Of a DNA stretch of 64,000 bases, positions 44,749-53,619 are shown in pieces (positions within the stretch are counted from its first letter, which is position 1; the number at the start of each line of letters is the position of its first letter). The DNA lies in NCBI RefSeq assembly GCF_001267885.1, contig NZ_CP012382.1, forward strand, positions 6,621,001 through 6,685,000, in the 5' to 3' direction. The stretch is from Streptomyces ambofaciens ATCC 23877. GTDB lineage: Bacteria > Actinomycetota > Actinomycetes > Streptomycetales > Streptomycetaceae. The notes beneath the pieces were generated by a model, which worked only from the letters and a program-made list of their open reading frames with translations, had not been told where the DNA came from and searched no databases. The position numbers and the translations under genes were made by a program.

Positions 44749-46608
44749 GTGAGCCGACCCCGCATCGTGATCGTCGGCGCCGGCTTCGCCGGGTACCGGA
44801 CGGCCCGCACCCTGTCCCGGCTCACCCGGCACCAGGCGGACATCACCCTGCTCAACCCGACCGACTACTTCCTGTACCTTCCCCTGCTGCCCCAGGTCGC
44901 CGCCGGAGTGCTGGAGCCGCGCCGGGTCACCGTGTCCCTGTCCGGCACGCTGCCGCGGGTCCGGCTGGTGCTCGGTGAGGCCGACGGCATCGACCTCGAC
45001 GGGCACACGGTGCACTACAGCGGACCGGAGGGCGGCGAGGGCACGCTCTCCTTCGACCGGCTGGTGCTCGCCGCGGGCAGCGTCAACAAGCTGCTGCCCG
45101 TCCCCGGTGTCGCCGAGCACGCCCACGGCTTCCGCGGGCTGCCCGAGGCGCTGTACCTGCGCGACCACGTGACCCGGCAGGTGGAGCTGGCCGCCGCGGC
45201 CGACGACCGCGAGGAGTGCGCCGCGCGGTGCACCTTCGTCGTGGTCGGCGCCGGCTACACCGGCACCGAGGTCGCCGCGCACGGCCAGATGTACACCGAC
45301 GCGCAGGTGCGCGGGCATCCGATGCGCACCGGCATGCGGCCCCGCTGGATGCTGCTGGACGTCGCGCCGCGCGTGCTGCCCGAGATGGACGAGCGGCTCT
45401 CCCGGACCGCCGAGCGGGTGCTGCGGCAGCGGGGCGTCGACGTGCGGATGGGGGTCTCCGTGAAGGAGGCCACGCACGACGGGGTGCTGCTCACCGACGG
45501 CACGAGTGTCGGCACGCGCACGCTGGTGTGGTGCGTGGGCGTACGGCCCGATCCCCTGGTGGAGTCCCTCGGTCTGCCCGTGGAACGCGGCCGGCTGCTC
45601 GTCGACCCCCACCTCCAGGTGCCGGGGCGGCCCGAGCTGTTCGCCTGCGGTGACGTGGCCGCGGTGCCCGACCTGAGCCGGCCCGGCCAGTACACGCCGA
45701 TGACCGCGCAGCACGCCTGGCGGCACGGCAAGGTCTGCGCCCAGAACGTCGCCGCGTCACTCGGTATCGGCGAGCGGCGTGCCTACCGCCATCGTGACCT
45801 GGGGTTCGTCGTGGACCTGGGCGGCGCCAAGGCGGCCGCCAACCCGCTGGGTGTCCCGATGTCCGGCCCGGCGGCGGGCGCGGTCACCCGCGGCTACCAC
45901 CTCGCGGCGATGCCCGGCAACCGCGTCCGGGTCGCCGCGGACTGGCTGCTGGACGCGGTGCTGCCCCGCCAGGCCGTCCAGCTGGGCCTCGTACGCTCCT
46001 GGTCCGTGCCCCTGGAGTCGGCGTCGCCGGAGGTGGCGCGGGTGCCGGGACGGACGGAACCGCGGAGCGCGGCGCCCGGACGAGGCGGCCCGGCGAGCGA
46101 GGCCGCGCCGAGCCGGCCCGGCGACGAGCCGGCCGGGAGCCGGTCCGGTGGTGAGCCGGCCAGGAGCCGGTCCGGACGTGAGCCGGCCAAGAACCACGGT
46201 GGTGAGCCGGCGAGGAATCAGCCCGGTGGTGAGCCGGCGAGGAATCAGCCCGGTGGTGAGCCGGCCAGGAACCAGCCCGGTGGTGAGCCGGCCAAGAACC
46301 GGCCCGGAGAGGTGGCCCCAGGCAAGCGGTCGGGCGACAAGGCGGGCAGCGGCCGGTCAGCCGGTGGGGCGCCGGGGAAGGGCCGGCCGCCCGGTGCCGG
46401 GACCGCCCGGGCCACCGCCCAGCCCCGCCCGGGCGCCGAGCCCGGCAGACCACGGCCCGCCGGCGCCGCGCCCGGCCCGGTGCGGTCCGCCGACATGCCC
46501 GCCGACCCCGGACCCGAACCCCCGGCGGACCAGCCGCCCGCCGGACCCGACATCGCCCCCGGCCCCGTCAAGCGCACCGACGGCCGTGCCGTGGAAGGAG
46601 ACTCATGA
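44749..46608 (+). CDS. Type II NADH dehydrogenase-like flavoprotein with long disordered tail
   Basis: A 619-residue protein. The first 420 residues are a pyridine nucleotide-disulphide oxidoreductase of the NDH-2 type: FAD site RIVIVGAGFAGYRTARTLSR, NADH site CTFVVVGAGYTGTEVAAHGQ, LFACGDVAAVPD and an amphipathic C-terminal anchor region. The last 200 residues are Gly/Pro/Arg/Glu-rich and contain about eight tandem units of the type GGEPARNQP. That tail is not part of the enzyme family and is likely disordered. The stop overlaps the transketolase start by four bases. Confidence 0.85.
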   Translation: MSRPRIVIVGAGFAGYRTARTLSRLTRHQADITLLNPTDYFLYLPLLPQVAAGVLEPRRVTVSLSGTLPRVRLVLGEADGIDLDGHTVHYSGPEGGEGTLSFDRLVLAAGSVNKLLPVPGVAEHAHGFRGLPEALYLRDHVTRQVELAAAADDREECAARCTFVVVGAGYTGTEVAAHGQMYTDAQVRGHPMRTGMRPRWMLLDVAPRVLPEMDERLSRTAERVLRQRGVDVRMGVSVKEATHDGVLLTDGTSVGTRTLVWCVGVRPDPLVESLGLPVERGRLLVDPHLQVPGRPELFACGDVAAVPDLSRPGQYTPMTAQHAWRHGKVCAQNVAASLGIGERRAYRHRDLGFVVDLGGAKAAANPLGVPMSGPAAGAVTRGYHLAAMPGNRVRVAADWLLDAVLPRQAVQLGLVRSWSVPLESASPEVARVPGRTEPRSAAPGRGGPASEAAPSRPGDEPAGSRSGGEPARSRSGREPAKNHGGEPARNQPGGEPARNQPGGEPARNQPGGEPAKNRPGEVAPGKRSGDKAGSGRSAGGAPGKGRPPGAGTARATAQPRPGAEPGRPRPAGAAPGPVRSADMPADPGPEPPADQPPAGPDIAPGPVKRTDGRAVEGDS

Positions 46609-48452
46609 ACACCGGTGAACTCGTCGACCTCGGACAGCAGTTGCGCGTCGACAGCGTACGGGCGTCCGCTGCCGCGGGCTCCGGCCATCCGACGTCGTCG
46701 ATGTCCGCCGCGGACCTGGTGGCCGTGCTCCTGGCCAACCACCTCCGCTACGACTTCGAGCGCCCCGCCCACCCCGGCAACGACCGCCTCGTCCTCTCCA
46801 AGGGACACGCCTCACCCCTCCTCTACTCCGCCTACAAGGCGGCCGGCGCCATCGACGACGAGGAGCTGCTCACCTTCCGCAAGCTGGGCAGCCGCCTGGA
46901 GGGGCACCCCACGCCGCAGCGGCTGCCGTGGGTCGAGACGGCCACGGGGTCGCTCGGCCAGGGGCTGCCCGTCGGCGTCGGCATCGCGCTGTCCGGGAAG
47001 CGGCTGGACCGCACCGACTACCGCGTGTGGGTGCTGTGCGGCGACAGCGAGATGGCCGAGGGCTCGGTCTGGGAGGCCGCGGAGCACGCCGGGTACGAGC
47101 ACCTCGACAACCTCGTCGTGATCGTCGACGTGAACCGCCTGGGCCAGCGTGGCCCGACCCGGCACGGCCACGACCTCGACGCGTACGCGCGCCGCTTCCG
47201 GGCCTTCGACTGGCACACGATCGAGATCGACGGCCACGACGTCGACGCCGTCGACCGCGCCTACGGCGAGGCACTCTCCACCAAGGGCCAGCCCACCGCG
47301 ATCATCGCCCGGACGCTCAAGGGCAAGGGCGTCCAGGCCGTGGAGGACCGCGAGGGCAAGCACGGCAAGCCGCTGCCCGAGGCCGAGGAGGCGATCGCCG
47401 AACTCGGCGGTCCGCGCGACCTCACGGTCCGGGTGCAGGAGCCGCCCGCCGCCCGGGCGCTGCACTCGGCCGGCACCGGGGAGATCGAACTGCCCCGCTA
47501 CGACCTGGGGGACGAGGTCGCCACCCGCAACGCCTTCGGTGAGGCGCTCGCCGCCCTCGGCACCGCCCGCGGCGACGTCGTCGCCCTCGACGGCGAGGTC
47601 GGCGACTCCACCCGCGCCGAGTACTTCGCGAAGGAACACCCCGAGCGGTACTTCGAGTGCTACATCGCCGAGCAGCAGATGGTCGCCACCGCGGTGGGGA
47701 TGGCGGCCCGCGGCTGGGTGCCGTTCGCCACCTCCTTCGCGGCGTTCCTGACCCGTGCGCACGACTTCGTGCGCATGGCCTCGATCAGCGGCTCCGGCAT
47801 CAACCTGGTCGGCTCCCACGCCGGCGTCGCCATCGGCGAGGACGGGCCCAGCCAGATGGGCCTGGAGGACCTGGCGATGATGCGGGCCGTCCACGGCTCG
47901 ACCGTGCTGTACCCGTGCGACGCCAACCAGACCGCCCGCCTCGTCGCCGCGATGGCCGGGCTGGAGGGCATCCGCTACCTGCGCACCTCGCGCGGCGGGA
48001 GCAAGGTCGTCTACGGCCCCGACGAGGAGTTCCCGGTCGGTGGCAGCAAGGTCCTGCGCTCCTCCGACCGCGACCGGCTCACCGTCGTCGCGGCGGGCGT
48101 CACCGTGCACGAGGCCCTCGCCGCGGCCGACGCCCTGGAGCAGGACGGCATCCAGGTCCGCGTCATCGACCTGTACTCGGTCAAGCCCGTGGACCGGGCC
48201 ACCCTGCGCCAGGCCGCCGAGGACACCGGCTGCCTGCTGACCGTGGAGGACCACCGCCGGGAGGGCGGCATCGGCGACGCGGTCCTGGACGCGTTCTGCG
48301 ACGGACGGCCCGTGCCCCGCCTGGTCCGGCTCGCCGTCGAGACGATGCCCGGCTCCGCGAGCCCGGCCGAGGAACTGCGCGCCGCGGGGATCGACGCGGA
48401 CTCCGTCGCGGCCGCCGTACGGATGCTCGTCGAGCAGGCGATCGTCCCGTGA
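46605..48452 (+). CDS. Transketolase
   Basis: A 615-residue protein with DSVRASAAAGSGHPTSSMSA and LSKGHASPLLYSAY, the thiamine diphosphate motif CGDSEMAEGSVWEAAEHAGY...VIVDVNR, and the pyrimidine-binding GEVGDSTRAEYF and FAAFLTRAHDFVRMA. It transfers two-carbon units between sugar phosphates. It is shorter than the main bacterial TktA form and resembles the second, short transketolase of actinobacteria. It is coupled upstream to the NADH dehydrogenase and downstream to the LigD domain. Confidence 0.88.
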   Translation: MNTGELVDLGQQLRVDSVRASAAAGSGHPTSSMSAADLVAVLLANHLRYDFERPAHPGNDRLVLSKGHASPLLYSAYKAAGAIDDEELLTFRKLGSRLEGHPTPQRLPWVETATGSLGQGLPVGVGIALSGKRLDRTDYRVWVLCGDSEMAEGSVWEAAEHAGYEHLDNLVVIVDVNRLGQRGPTRHGHDLDAYARRFRAFDWHTIEIDGHDVDAVDRAYGEALSTKGQPTAIIARTLKGKGVQAVEDREGKHGKPLPEAEEAIAELGGPRDLTVRVQEPPAARALHSAGTGEIELPRYDLGDEVATRNAFGEALAALGTARGDVVALDGEVGDSTRAEYFAKEHPERYFECYIAEQQMVATAVGMAARGWVPFATSFAAFLTRAHDFVRMASISGSGINLVGSHAGVAIGEDGPSQMGLEDLAMMRAVHGSTVLYPCDANQTARLVAAMAGLEGIRYLRTSRGGSKVVYGPDEEFPVGGSKVLRSSDRDRLTVVAAGVTVHEALAAADALEQDGIQVRVIDLYSVKPVDRATLRQAAEDTGCLLTVEDHRREGGIGDAVLDAFCDGRPVPRLVRLAVETMPGSASPAEELRAAGIDADSVAAAVRMLVEQAIVP

Positions 48453-49387
48453 GCGGTGGCGCCGTGCGGACCGTCCGGGCCGGCCGGCACACGGTCGAGG
48501 TCCACCGGCCGGACAAGGTGCTGTTCCCCGCGGGCGACGACGGCGACGGACGTGCGCGGGAGTACACCAAGGGCGATCTGGTCGACTACTACCGGGCCGC
48601 GGCCCCGTTCATACTGCCGCACCTGCGGGGCCGCCCGCTGATGCTGGAGCGGCACCCGGACGGCGTCGACGGACCGCGGTTCATGCAGAAGAACACCCCG
48701 GAGCACTATCCGGACTGGATCGACCGGGTCGAGGTGGGAAAGGAGGGCGGCATGGTCCGCCACACCGTGTGCGACGACACCGCCACCCTCCTCTACCTGG
48801 CCGACCAGGCAGCCCTCACCCTGCACCGCTGGCTGTCCCGGCGCGGGCAGGTCGACCGACCGGACCGGATGGTCTTCGACCTCGACCCGGCCGGCGACGA
48901 CTTCCCTGCGGTCCGGGAGGCCGCCCGGCTGCTGGGCGAGCTGCTGGACGAACTGAAGCTGCCCTCGGGCCTCATGACCACCGGATCCCGGGGACTGCAC
49001 GCGGTCGTGCCGCTGGACGGCCGCCAGCACTTCGACGACGTACGGGAGTTCGCCCGGGACGTCGCCGAGGTGCTGGCCGCGGCCCACCCCGACCGGCTCA
49101 CCACCGCCGCCCGCAAGAAGGACCGCGGCGACCGGCTCTACCTGGACATCCAGCGCAACGCCTACGCGCAGACCGCGGTCGCCCCCCTCACCGTCCGCGC
49201 ACGGCCCGGCGCCCCCGTCGCGACGCCCCTCTCCTGGGACCAGCTCGACGACCCCGGGCTGCACGCCCGCCGCTGGACGATCGCGGACGCCGTCGACCAG
49301 GCCCGCACCCAGCCCTGGGAGGGGATCATGAGCCGCGCCCGGGCGCTCGGCCCCGCCCGGCGACGGCTGAACGCCCTGCGCGGCTGA
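48449..49387 (+). CDS. LigD-type polymerase (primase) domain protein
   Basis: A 312-residue stand-alone LigD polymerase domain: DKVLFPAGDDGDG...TKGDLVDYY, LMLERHPDGVDGPRFMQKN, the catalytic pair in MVFDLDPAGDDFP, the triphosphate-binding TTGSRGLHAVVPLDG and DIQRNAYAQTAVAPLTVRAR. Such archaeo-eukaryotic primase-type enzymes fill gaps in non-homologous end joining with Ku and a ligase. The GTG start overlaps the transketolase stop, so it shares the NADH dehydrogenase-transketolase operon. Confidence 0.88.
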   Translation: MSGGAVRTVRAGRHTVEVHRPDKVLFPAGDDGDGRAREYTKGDLVDYYRAAAPFILPHLRGRPLMLERHPDGVDGPRFMQKNTPEHYPDWIDRVEVGKEGGMVRHTVCDDTATLLYLADQAALTLHRWLSRRGQVDRPDRMVFDLDPAGDDFPAVREAARLLGELLDELKLPSGLMTTGSRGLHAVVPLDGRQHFDDVREFARDVAEVLAAAHPDRLTTAARKKDRGDRLYLDIQRNAYAQTAVAPLTVRARPGAPVATPLSWDQLDDPGLHARRWTIADAVDQARTQPWEGIMSRARALGPARRRLNALRG

Positions 49388-49497
49388 CCGGCCCGGGGCC
49401 GTCGGACCGTCGGGGGCGCGTCGGCGCGCGTGGCACATGCATGCGCCCGTGGAGGTTTGGCGAACACTCTTGCGGCCACACGGGAGGGGAGGTGGCC

Positions 49498-49890
49498 ATG
49501 GCGAACACGAACAACACATCCGAATCACAAGACTCGCAACAGAGTTCACAGGAATCACAGAAGACACAACAGTCACAGAAGTCGCGTAACACGCAGAAGT
49601 CTCAGGAGACACAGGAGACGCGTCGGCCCCGGCCGATGGAGATTCTGCGCGAGGCGCGTGCCCAGCTCGCCGAGTTGACCGGTATGACCGCCGAGTCGGT
49701 GTCGTCCTTCGAGCAGACGGAGGAGGGATGGGCGCTGGAGGTCGAGGTCCTCGAGCTCGAGCGCGTCCCCGACACGATGAGCCTGATGGCGAGCTACCAG
49801 GTCGAGCTGGACCCCGACGGACAGCTCACCGGCTACCGGCGCGTGAGGCGCTACGAGCGCGGCCGGGCGGACACGCGCGGCGGCCGCTAG
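49498..49890 (+). CDS. gvpO: Gas vesicle protein GvpO
   Basis: The 130-residue protein has a C-terminal GvpO domain (PMEILREARAQLAELTGMTA, WALEVEVLELERVPDTMSLM, ASYQVELDPDGQLTGYRRVR). Its first 42 residues are an unusual Ser/Gln/Thr/Asn-rich segment (NTNNTSESQDSQQSS...) encoded with ACA, TCA and CAA codons that are rare in such GC-rich DNA. It is the first gene of the gvp operon, with an AGGGGAGGTGG ribosome site. GvpO is an accessory protein in actinobacterial gas vesicle clusters. Confidence 0.9.
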   Translation: MANTNNTSESQDSQQSSQESQKTQQSQKSRNTQKSQETQETRRPRPMEILREARAQLAELTGMTAESVSSFEQTEEGWALEVEVLELERVPDTMSLMASYQVELDPDGQLTGYRRVRRYERGRADTRGGR

Positions 49891-49941
49891 GCCGTCCGAC
49901 CGGACACACACACCCACAGACGAGATGGAGGGATTGCTGGC

Positions 49942-50379
49942 ATGACTGTCGTACCGGCACAACAGACCGGCGGCGGAGGCGGCAGCAGCGGCCTTTACGA
50001 CGTGCTCGAGCTCGTACTGGACAGGGGGCTCGTGATCGACGCGTTCGTGCGCGTGTCCCTGGTCGGGATCGAGATCCTGAAGATCGACGTCCGTGTCGTC
50101 GTCGCCAGCGTCGACACCTACCTGCGCTTCGCCGAGGCGTGCAACCGGCTCGACCTGGAGGCCGGGCCGCGCAAGGACCCGGGCCTGCCCGACCTGGTCG
50201 GATCGATCACCGAGTCCGGCGCCAAGGGCAAGTCCAAGGGGGCGCTGTCCGGTGCCGCCGAGACCATCTCGGACGCGTTCAAGCAGGCCCGCGACGAGGG
50301 TGGTTCCGAGCGGGAGACCGCCTCGCGACCGCGGGCCCGCAAGTCGGCGCCCTCGCGCCGTAAGGAGGAGCAGGAGTGA
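49942..50379 (+). CDS. gvpA: Major gas vesicle structural protein GvpA
   Basis: A 145-residue GvpA-type shell protein. The core at about residues 17-75 has GLYDVLELVLDRGLVIDAFV, RVSLVGIEILKIDVRVVVAS and VDTYLRFAEACNRLD. Canonical GvpA is about 70 residues; here a 70-residue charged, basic tail ending SAPSRRKEEQE is added, as in Streptomyces homologues. It assembles the ribs of the protein shell. Its stop overlaps gvpF. Confidence 0.92.
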   Translation: MTVVPAQQTGGGGGSSGLYDVLELVLDRGLVIDAFVRVSLVGIEILKIDVRVVVASVDTYLRFAEACNRLDLEAGPRKDPGLPDLVGSITESGAKGKSKGALSGAAETISDAFKQARDEGGSERETASRPRARKSAPSRRKEEQE

Positions 50380-51149
50380 GCACGTACGTCTACGGCATCA
50401 CCGCCGGTTCGCACCCCTCGCTCCCCGAGGGCATCGCCGGTGTCGGTGAGCCGCCACGCGAGGTCCGGATCCTGAAGGTGGGCGAGCTGGCGGCCGTCGT
50501 CAGCGACGCGCCCGAGGGCCTGCGGCCCAAGCGCAGGGAGCTGCTCGCCCACCAGAACGTGCTCAGCGAGGCGGGCGCGGGCGGCTGTGTGCTGCCCATG
50601 CGCTTCGGCAGCGTCGCCCCGGACGACGGCGCGGTCACGGGCGTGCTCGCCGAGCGGGCGGACCACTACAAGGAGCGCCTCGCGGCGCTGGACGGCCGGG
50701 TCGAGTACAACGTCAAGGCCAACCACGTCGAAGAGGCCGTGCTGCACCACGTGATGGCCGACAACCCGGAGATCCGGGCGCTGGCCGAGTCCAACCGGCA
50801 GTCGGGCGGCGGCAGCTACGAGAGCAAGATCCAGCTCGGCGAGATGGTCGCGGCGGCGGTCCAGAGCAAGGAGGGCGAGGACGCCCTCGCGCTGGAGCGG
50901 GCCCTGGAACCGGTCGCCGACGCCGTGAGCGTGGGTCCCGAGTCCACCGGGTGGCTGGCCAACGTCTCCTACCTGGTGAAGCAGGACGCGGCCGAGGAGT
51001 TCCTCGCCGCCGTGGAACGGACCCGTAAGGACATGCCGCACCTGGAGGTGCGCGTGAACGGCCCCCTGCCGCCGTACAGCTTCGTCGAGCCCGGTCCGGC
51101 CGAGCCCGCGGGCACCGCGGCCGGCGGGATGGATGTCGGAACGGAGTGA
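50376..51149 (+). CDS. gvpF: Gas vesicle protein GvpF (GvpL/F family)
   Basis: A 257-residue GvpL/F protein beginning STYVYGITAGSHPSLPEGIA, with ELAAVVSDAPEGLRPKRREL, CVLPMRFGSVAPDDGAVTGV and NVSYLVKQDAAEEFLAAVER. GvpF is thought to sit at the nucleus of vesicle assembly with GvpA. It is coupled to gvpA (four-base overlap). A second member of the family, gvpL, lies downstream. Confidence 0.9.
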   Translation: MSTYVYGITAGSHPSLPEGIAGVGEPPREVRILKVGELAAVVSDAPEGLRPKRRELLAHQNVLSEAGAGGCVLPMRFGSVAPDDGAVTGVLAERADHYKERLAALDGRVEYNVKANHVEEAVLHHVMADNPEIRALAESNRQSGGGSYESKIQLGEMVAAAVQSKEGEDALALERALEPVADAVSVGPESTGWLANVSYLVKQDAAEEFLAAVERTRKDMPHLEVRVNGPLPPYSFVEPGPAEPAGTAAGGMDVGTE

Positions 51150-51153
51150 GGAC

Positions 51154-51417
51154 GTGGGACTCATCTCGGAGGTCCTGATGCTGCCGCTCGCCCCGGCGCG
51201 CGGCGGTGCCTGGGCCATCAGACAGGTGCTGAACGAGGCCGAGCGGATCTACTACGACCCCGCCACGGTCCGCGCCGAACTTGCGCGGCTGGAGGAGCAG
51301 CTGGAGGCCGGCGAGATCACCGAGGAGGAGTTCGACCGACAGGAGGACGGGCTTCTGGACCGGCTGGAGATCGCTACGCGCACGAGCGCGGGATTGGGCA
51401 ACGGGACGGCGCCATGA
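51154..51417 (+). CDS. gvpG: Gas vesicle protein GvpG
   Basis: An 87-residue protein starting VGLISEVLMLPLAPARGGAW, then a helical region RAELARLEEQLEAGEITEEE ending in DRQEDGLLDRLEIA; this is the GvpG signature. It starts at the GTG after GTGAGGAC, four bases past gvpF, and overlaps gvpY. Confidence 0.88.
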   Translation: MGLISEVLMLPLAPARGGAWAIRQVLNEAERIYYDPATVRAELARLEEQLEAGEITEEEFDRQEDGLLDRLEIATRTSAGLGNGTAP

Positions 51418-52121
51418 ATCGAGTGGGACTCGGCCTCGCGGTAGGGGCCGGCTATCTGCTGGGACGTACGAAGAAACTGAAACTCGCGGTCGCCGTGGGC
51501 ACCATGGTGGCGGGCAAGAAGATGAACCTGACCCCGAAGGGCATCGCGGAGCTGGTCTCCACGCAGTTGCAGAACAACCCCCAGTTCAAGGAGATCGGGG
51601 ACCAGCTGCGCACGGATCTGCGAGGCGTGGGCAAGGCGGCCTCGGGTGCCATGGTCGAGCGGCAGATCGACGCGCTCGCCGATCGACTGCACGGGCGCAC
51701 CGCCCAGGTGCGCGACCAGCTCTCCGGCGTGGCGTCCAAGGCGCCGGGCGTCGACTCCCGCGACTCCGAGGACTCGGAGGACTCGGAGCCGTACGAGGAG
51801 TACGACGAGGACGAGCACGACGACGACCACGAGGACGAGCCGCCCGAGGACGAGCACGAGGACGAGCGCGAGTCCGAGGGACGGGACCGGGAACGCCGCG
51901 AGCCGCGGAACGAGCGGGCCGCGAAGAAGGCTCCGCCCGAGGCGCGCAAGGCGGCCAAGAAGGCGCCGGCGAAGAAGACCGCGGCCAAGGCACCCGCGAA
52001 GAAGGCCGCCGCGAAGCGGGCCCAGCCCGCCAAGAAGGCGGCGGGCAAGAAGGCCGCCGGGGCCAGGAGCGCCGCCCGCGGCGCCGGCCCCCGGCAGACG
52101 AAGGGCGGTGGTGAGCGATGA
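51414..52121 (+). CDS. gvpY: Gas vesicle cluster protein GvpY
   Basis: A 235-residue protein found only in actinobacterial gvp clusters. The N-terminal 100 residues include a glycine-rich hydrophobic start (GLGLAVGAGYLLGRTKKLKL) and helices. An acidic stretch EDSEPYEEYDEDEHDDD follows, then a histone H1-like Lys/Ala/Pro tail (KKAPAKKTAAKAPAKKAA). Its role is unknown; order and neighbours identify it. Opposite charges in the two tail parts could mediate interactions with GvpZ. Confidence 0.8.
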   Translation: MNRVGLGLAVGAGYLLGRTKKLKLAVAVGTMVAGKKMNLTPKGIAELVSTQLQNNPQFKEIGDQLRTDLRGVGKAASGAMVERQIDALADRLHGRTAQVRDQLSGVASKAPGVDSRDSEDSEDSEPYEEYDEDEHDDDHEDEPPEDEHEDERESEGRDRERREPRNERAAKKAPPEARKAAKKAPAKKTAAKAPAKKAAAKRAQPAKKAAGKKAAGARSAARGAGPRQTKGGGER

Positions 52122-53296
52122 CCGACACCCTCGGTTCCGCGGCTTCCACCGCGGGCAAGGCGGCGAAGAAGAACCCGCTCGCCGACGTGGCCCAGAGCGA
52201 GGCGGCCGACCGGCTCAAGGCGGAGGTGCAGGAGTACCTCGCGGCCCAGGTCACGCGGCTGCTGACCGGCGTCGGCACCAAGCTCGGCGAGACCACCGGC
52301 AAGCTGAACGACATAGCCGAGGGCAACAGCCCCGGATTCGCCAAGCTCGCCCTCGACGGTGGCCGCAAGCTCGCCGAGGGCAAGGGCCCGATGCGGGCCG
52401 CGTTCGAGGTCGGCGCCGGCAAGGTGAAGGACAACGTGGTCGGCGCCTTCAAGAACCTGACCGGCGGCAGGGGGCGGAAGAAGGGCGGCGGCGGCCAGAA
52501 GCCGACCGTCATCATCGAGTACGTCGACGTCGGTGTCCCGCTGCGCACGGCCTACGACCAGTGGACCCAGTACCAGGACTTCAGCACCTTCGCCAAGGGG
52601 GTCAAGAGCGCCAACCGCGCCGACGACACGTCGTCCGACTGGCAGCTGAAGGTCTTCTGGTCCAACCGCAGCTGGAAGGCGAAGACCACCGAGCAGGTGC
52701 CGGACGACCGGATCTCCTGGACGTCGGAGGGCGCCAAGGGCACCACCAAGGGCGTCGTCAGCTTCCACCAGCTCGCCGACAACCTCACCCGCGTGATCCT
52801 GGTCATCGAGTACTACCCCAAGGGCCTGTTCGAGAAGACCGGCAACATCTGGCGCGCCCAGGGCCGCCGGGCCCGCCTCGACCTGAAGAACTACGTCCGC
52901 CACATCACCCTCAAGGGCGAGGCGGACGACGGCTGGCGCGGTGAGATCCGCGACGGCGAGGTCGTCCGCAGCCACGAGGACGCCGTCGCCGAGGAAGAGG
53001 AGGAGCGGGAGGAGCAGGACGGGCAGGCGCAGGAGGACGGCCCGGAAGGGGAGGAGTCCGAGGAGGAGTACGAGGGCGAGGAGGAGGAGCCGCACGCCGA
53101 GGAGGAGAGCGAGGCGGACGCCGAGTACGAGCAGGAGCCGGAGGGCGAGCCCGAGGAGGAGTACGAGGAGTACGAGGAGCCGGAGGGCGAGTACGAGGAG
53201 CCCGAGGGCGAGTACGAGGAGGACAAGGAAGCCGGCGAGGACGAGTACGCGTCCCGTGAGGAGCACGAGGACGCCGACAGCGGGAGTCGTCGATGA
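52118..53296 (+). CDS. gvpZ: Gas vesicle cluster protein GvpZ (SRPBCC domain)
   Basis: A 392-residue protein. The N-terminal 130 residues are helical and Lys-rich. An SRPBCC domain spans about 130-285 (VIIEYVDVGVPLRTAYDQWT, WSNRSWKAKTTEQVPDDRIS, VSFHQLADNLTRVILVIEYY). The last 105 residues are extremely acidic with repeats of EEPEGEYEE. It is specific to the gvpOAFGYZJLSK type of cluster and its role in vesicle assembly is unknown. Start and stop overlap both neighbours. Confidence 0.82.
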   Translation: MTDTLGSAASTAGKAAKKNPLADVAQSEAADRLKAEVQEYLAAQVTRLLTGVGTKLGETTGKLNDIAEGNSPGFAKLALDGGRKLAEGKGPMRAAFEVGAGKVKDNVVGAFKNLTGGRGRKKGGGGQKPTVIIEYVDVGVPLRTAYDQWTQYQDFSTFAKGVKSANRADDTSSDWQLKVFWSNRSWKAKTTEQVPDDRISWTSEGAKGTTKGVVSFHQLADNLTRVILVIEYYPKGLFEKTGNIWRAQGRRARLDLKNYVRHITLKGEADDGWRGEIRDGEVVRSHEDAVAEEEEEREEQDGQAQEDGPEGEESEEEYEGEEEEPHAEEESEADAEYEQEPEGEPEEEYEEYEEPEGEYEEPEGEYEEDKEAGEDEYASREEHEDADSGSRR

Positions 53297-53619
53297 CCAC
53301 ACCCAGCCGGTTGCCCGATCCCTATGGCCAGGGACAGAGCGCCAATCTCGCCGACATCCTGGAGCGGGTGCTCGACAAGGGAGTCGTCATCGCCGGCGAC
53401 ATCCGGATCAACCTGCTCGACATAGAGCTGCTCACGATCAAGCTGCGGCTCATCGTCGCCTCCGTCGACAAGGCCAAGGAAATGGGCATCGACTGGTGGG
53501 AGAGCGACCCCGCCCTCTCCTCGCGCGCCCGGCGCGACGAACTCACCCGGGAGAACGCCGAACTGCGTGAACGCCTGCGCGAGCTCGACCCGGGCCGCGT
53601 ACCGAGGGAGGCGCCGTGA
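53293..53619 (+). CDS. gvpJ: Gas vesicle protein GvpJ
   Basis: A 108-residue GvpA-related protein with NLADILERVLDKGVVIAGDI, RINLLDIELLTIKLRLIVAS and VDKAKEMGIDWWESDP, followed by a short charged helix. The WW after the core is typical of GvpJ rather than GvpA. GvpJ is a minor shell protein or cap component. Coupled to gvpZ and gvpL. Confidence 0.88.
   Translation: MTTPSRLPDPYGQGQSANLADILERVLDKGVVIAGDIRINLLDIELLTIKLRLIVASVDKAKEMGIDWWESDPALSSRARRDELTRENAELRERLRELDPGRVPREAP

Noticed and set aside
46100-46320. Tandem GGTGAGCCGGC-type DNA repeats as CRISPR or mobile repeat
   Set aside because: They lie in frame in the dehydrogenase gene and encode the GGEPA tail units; no spacers or cas genes are present.
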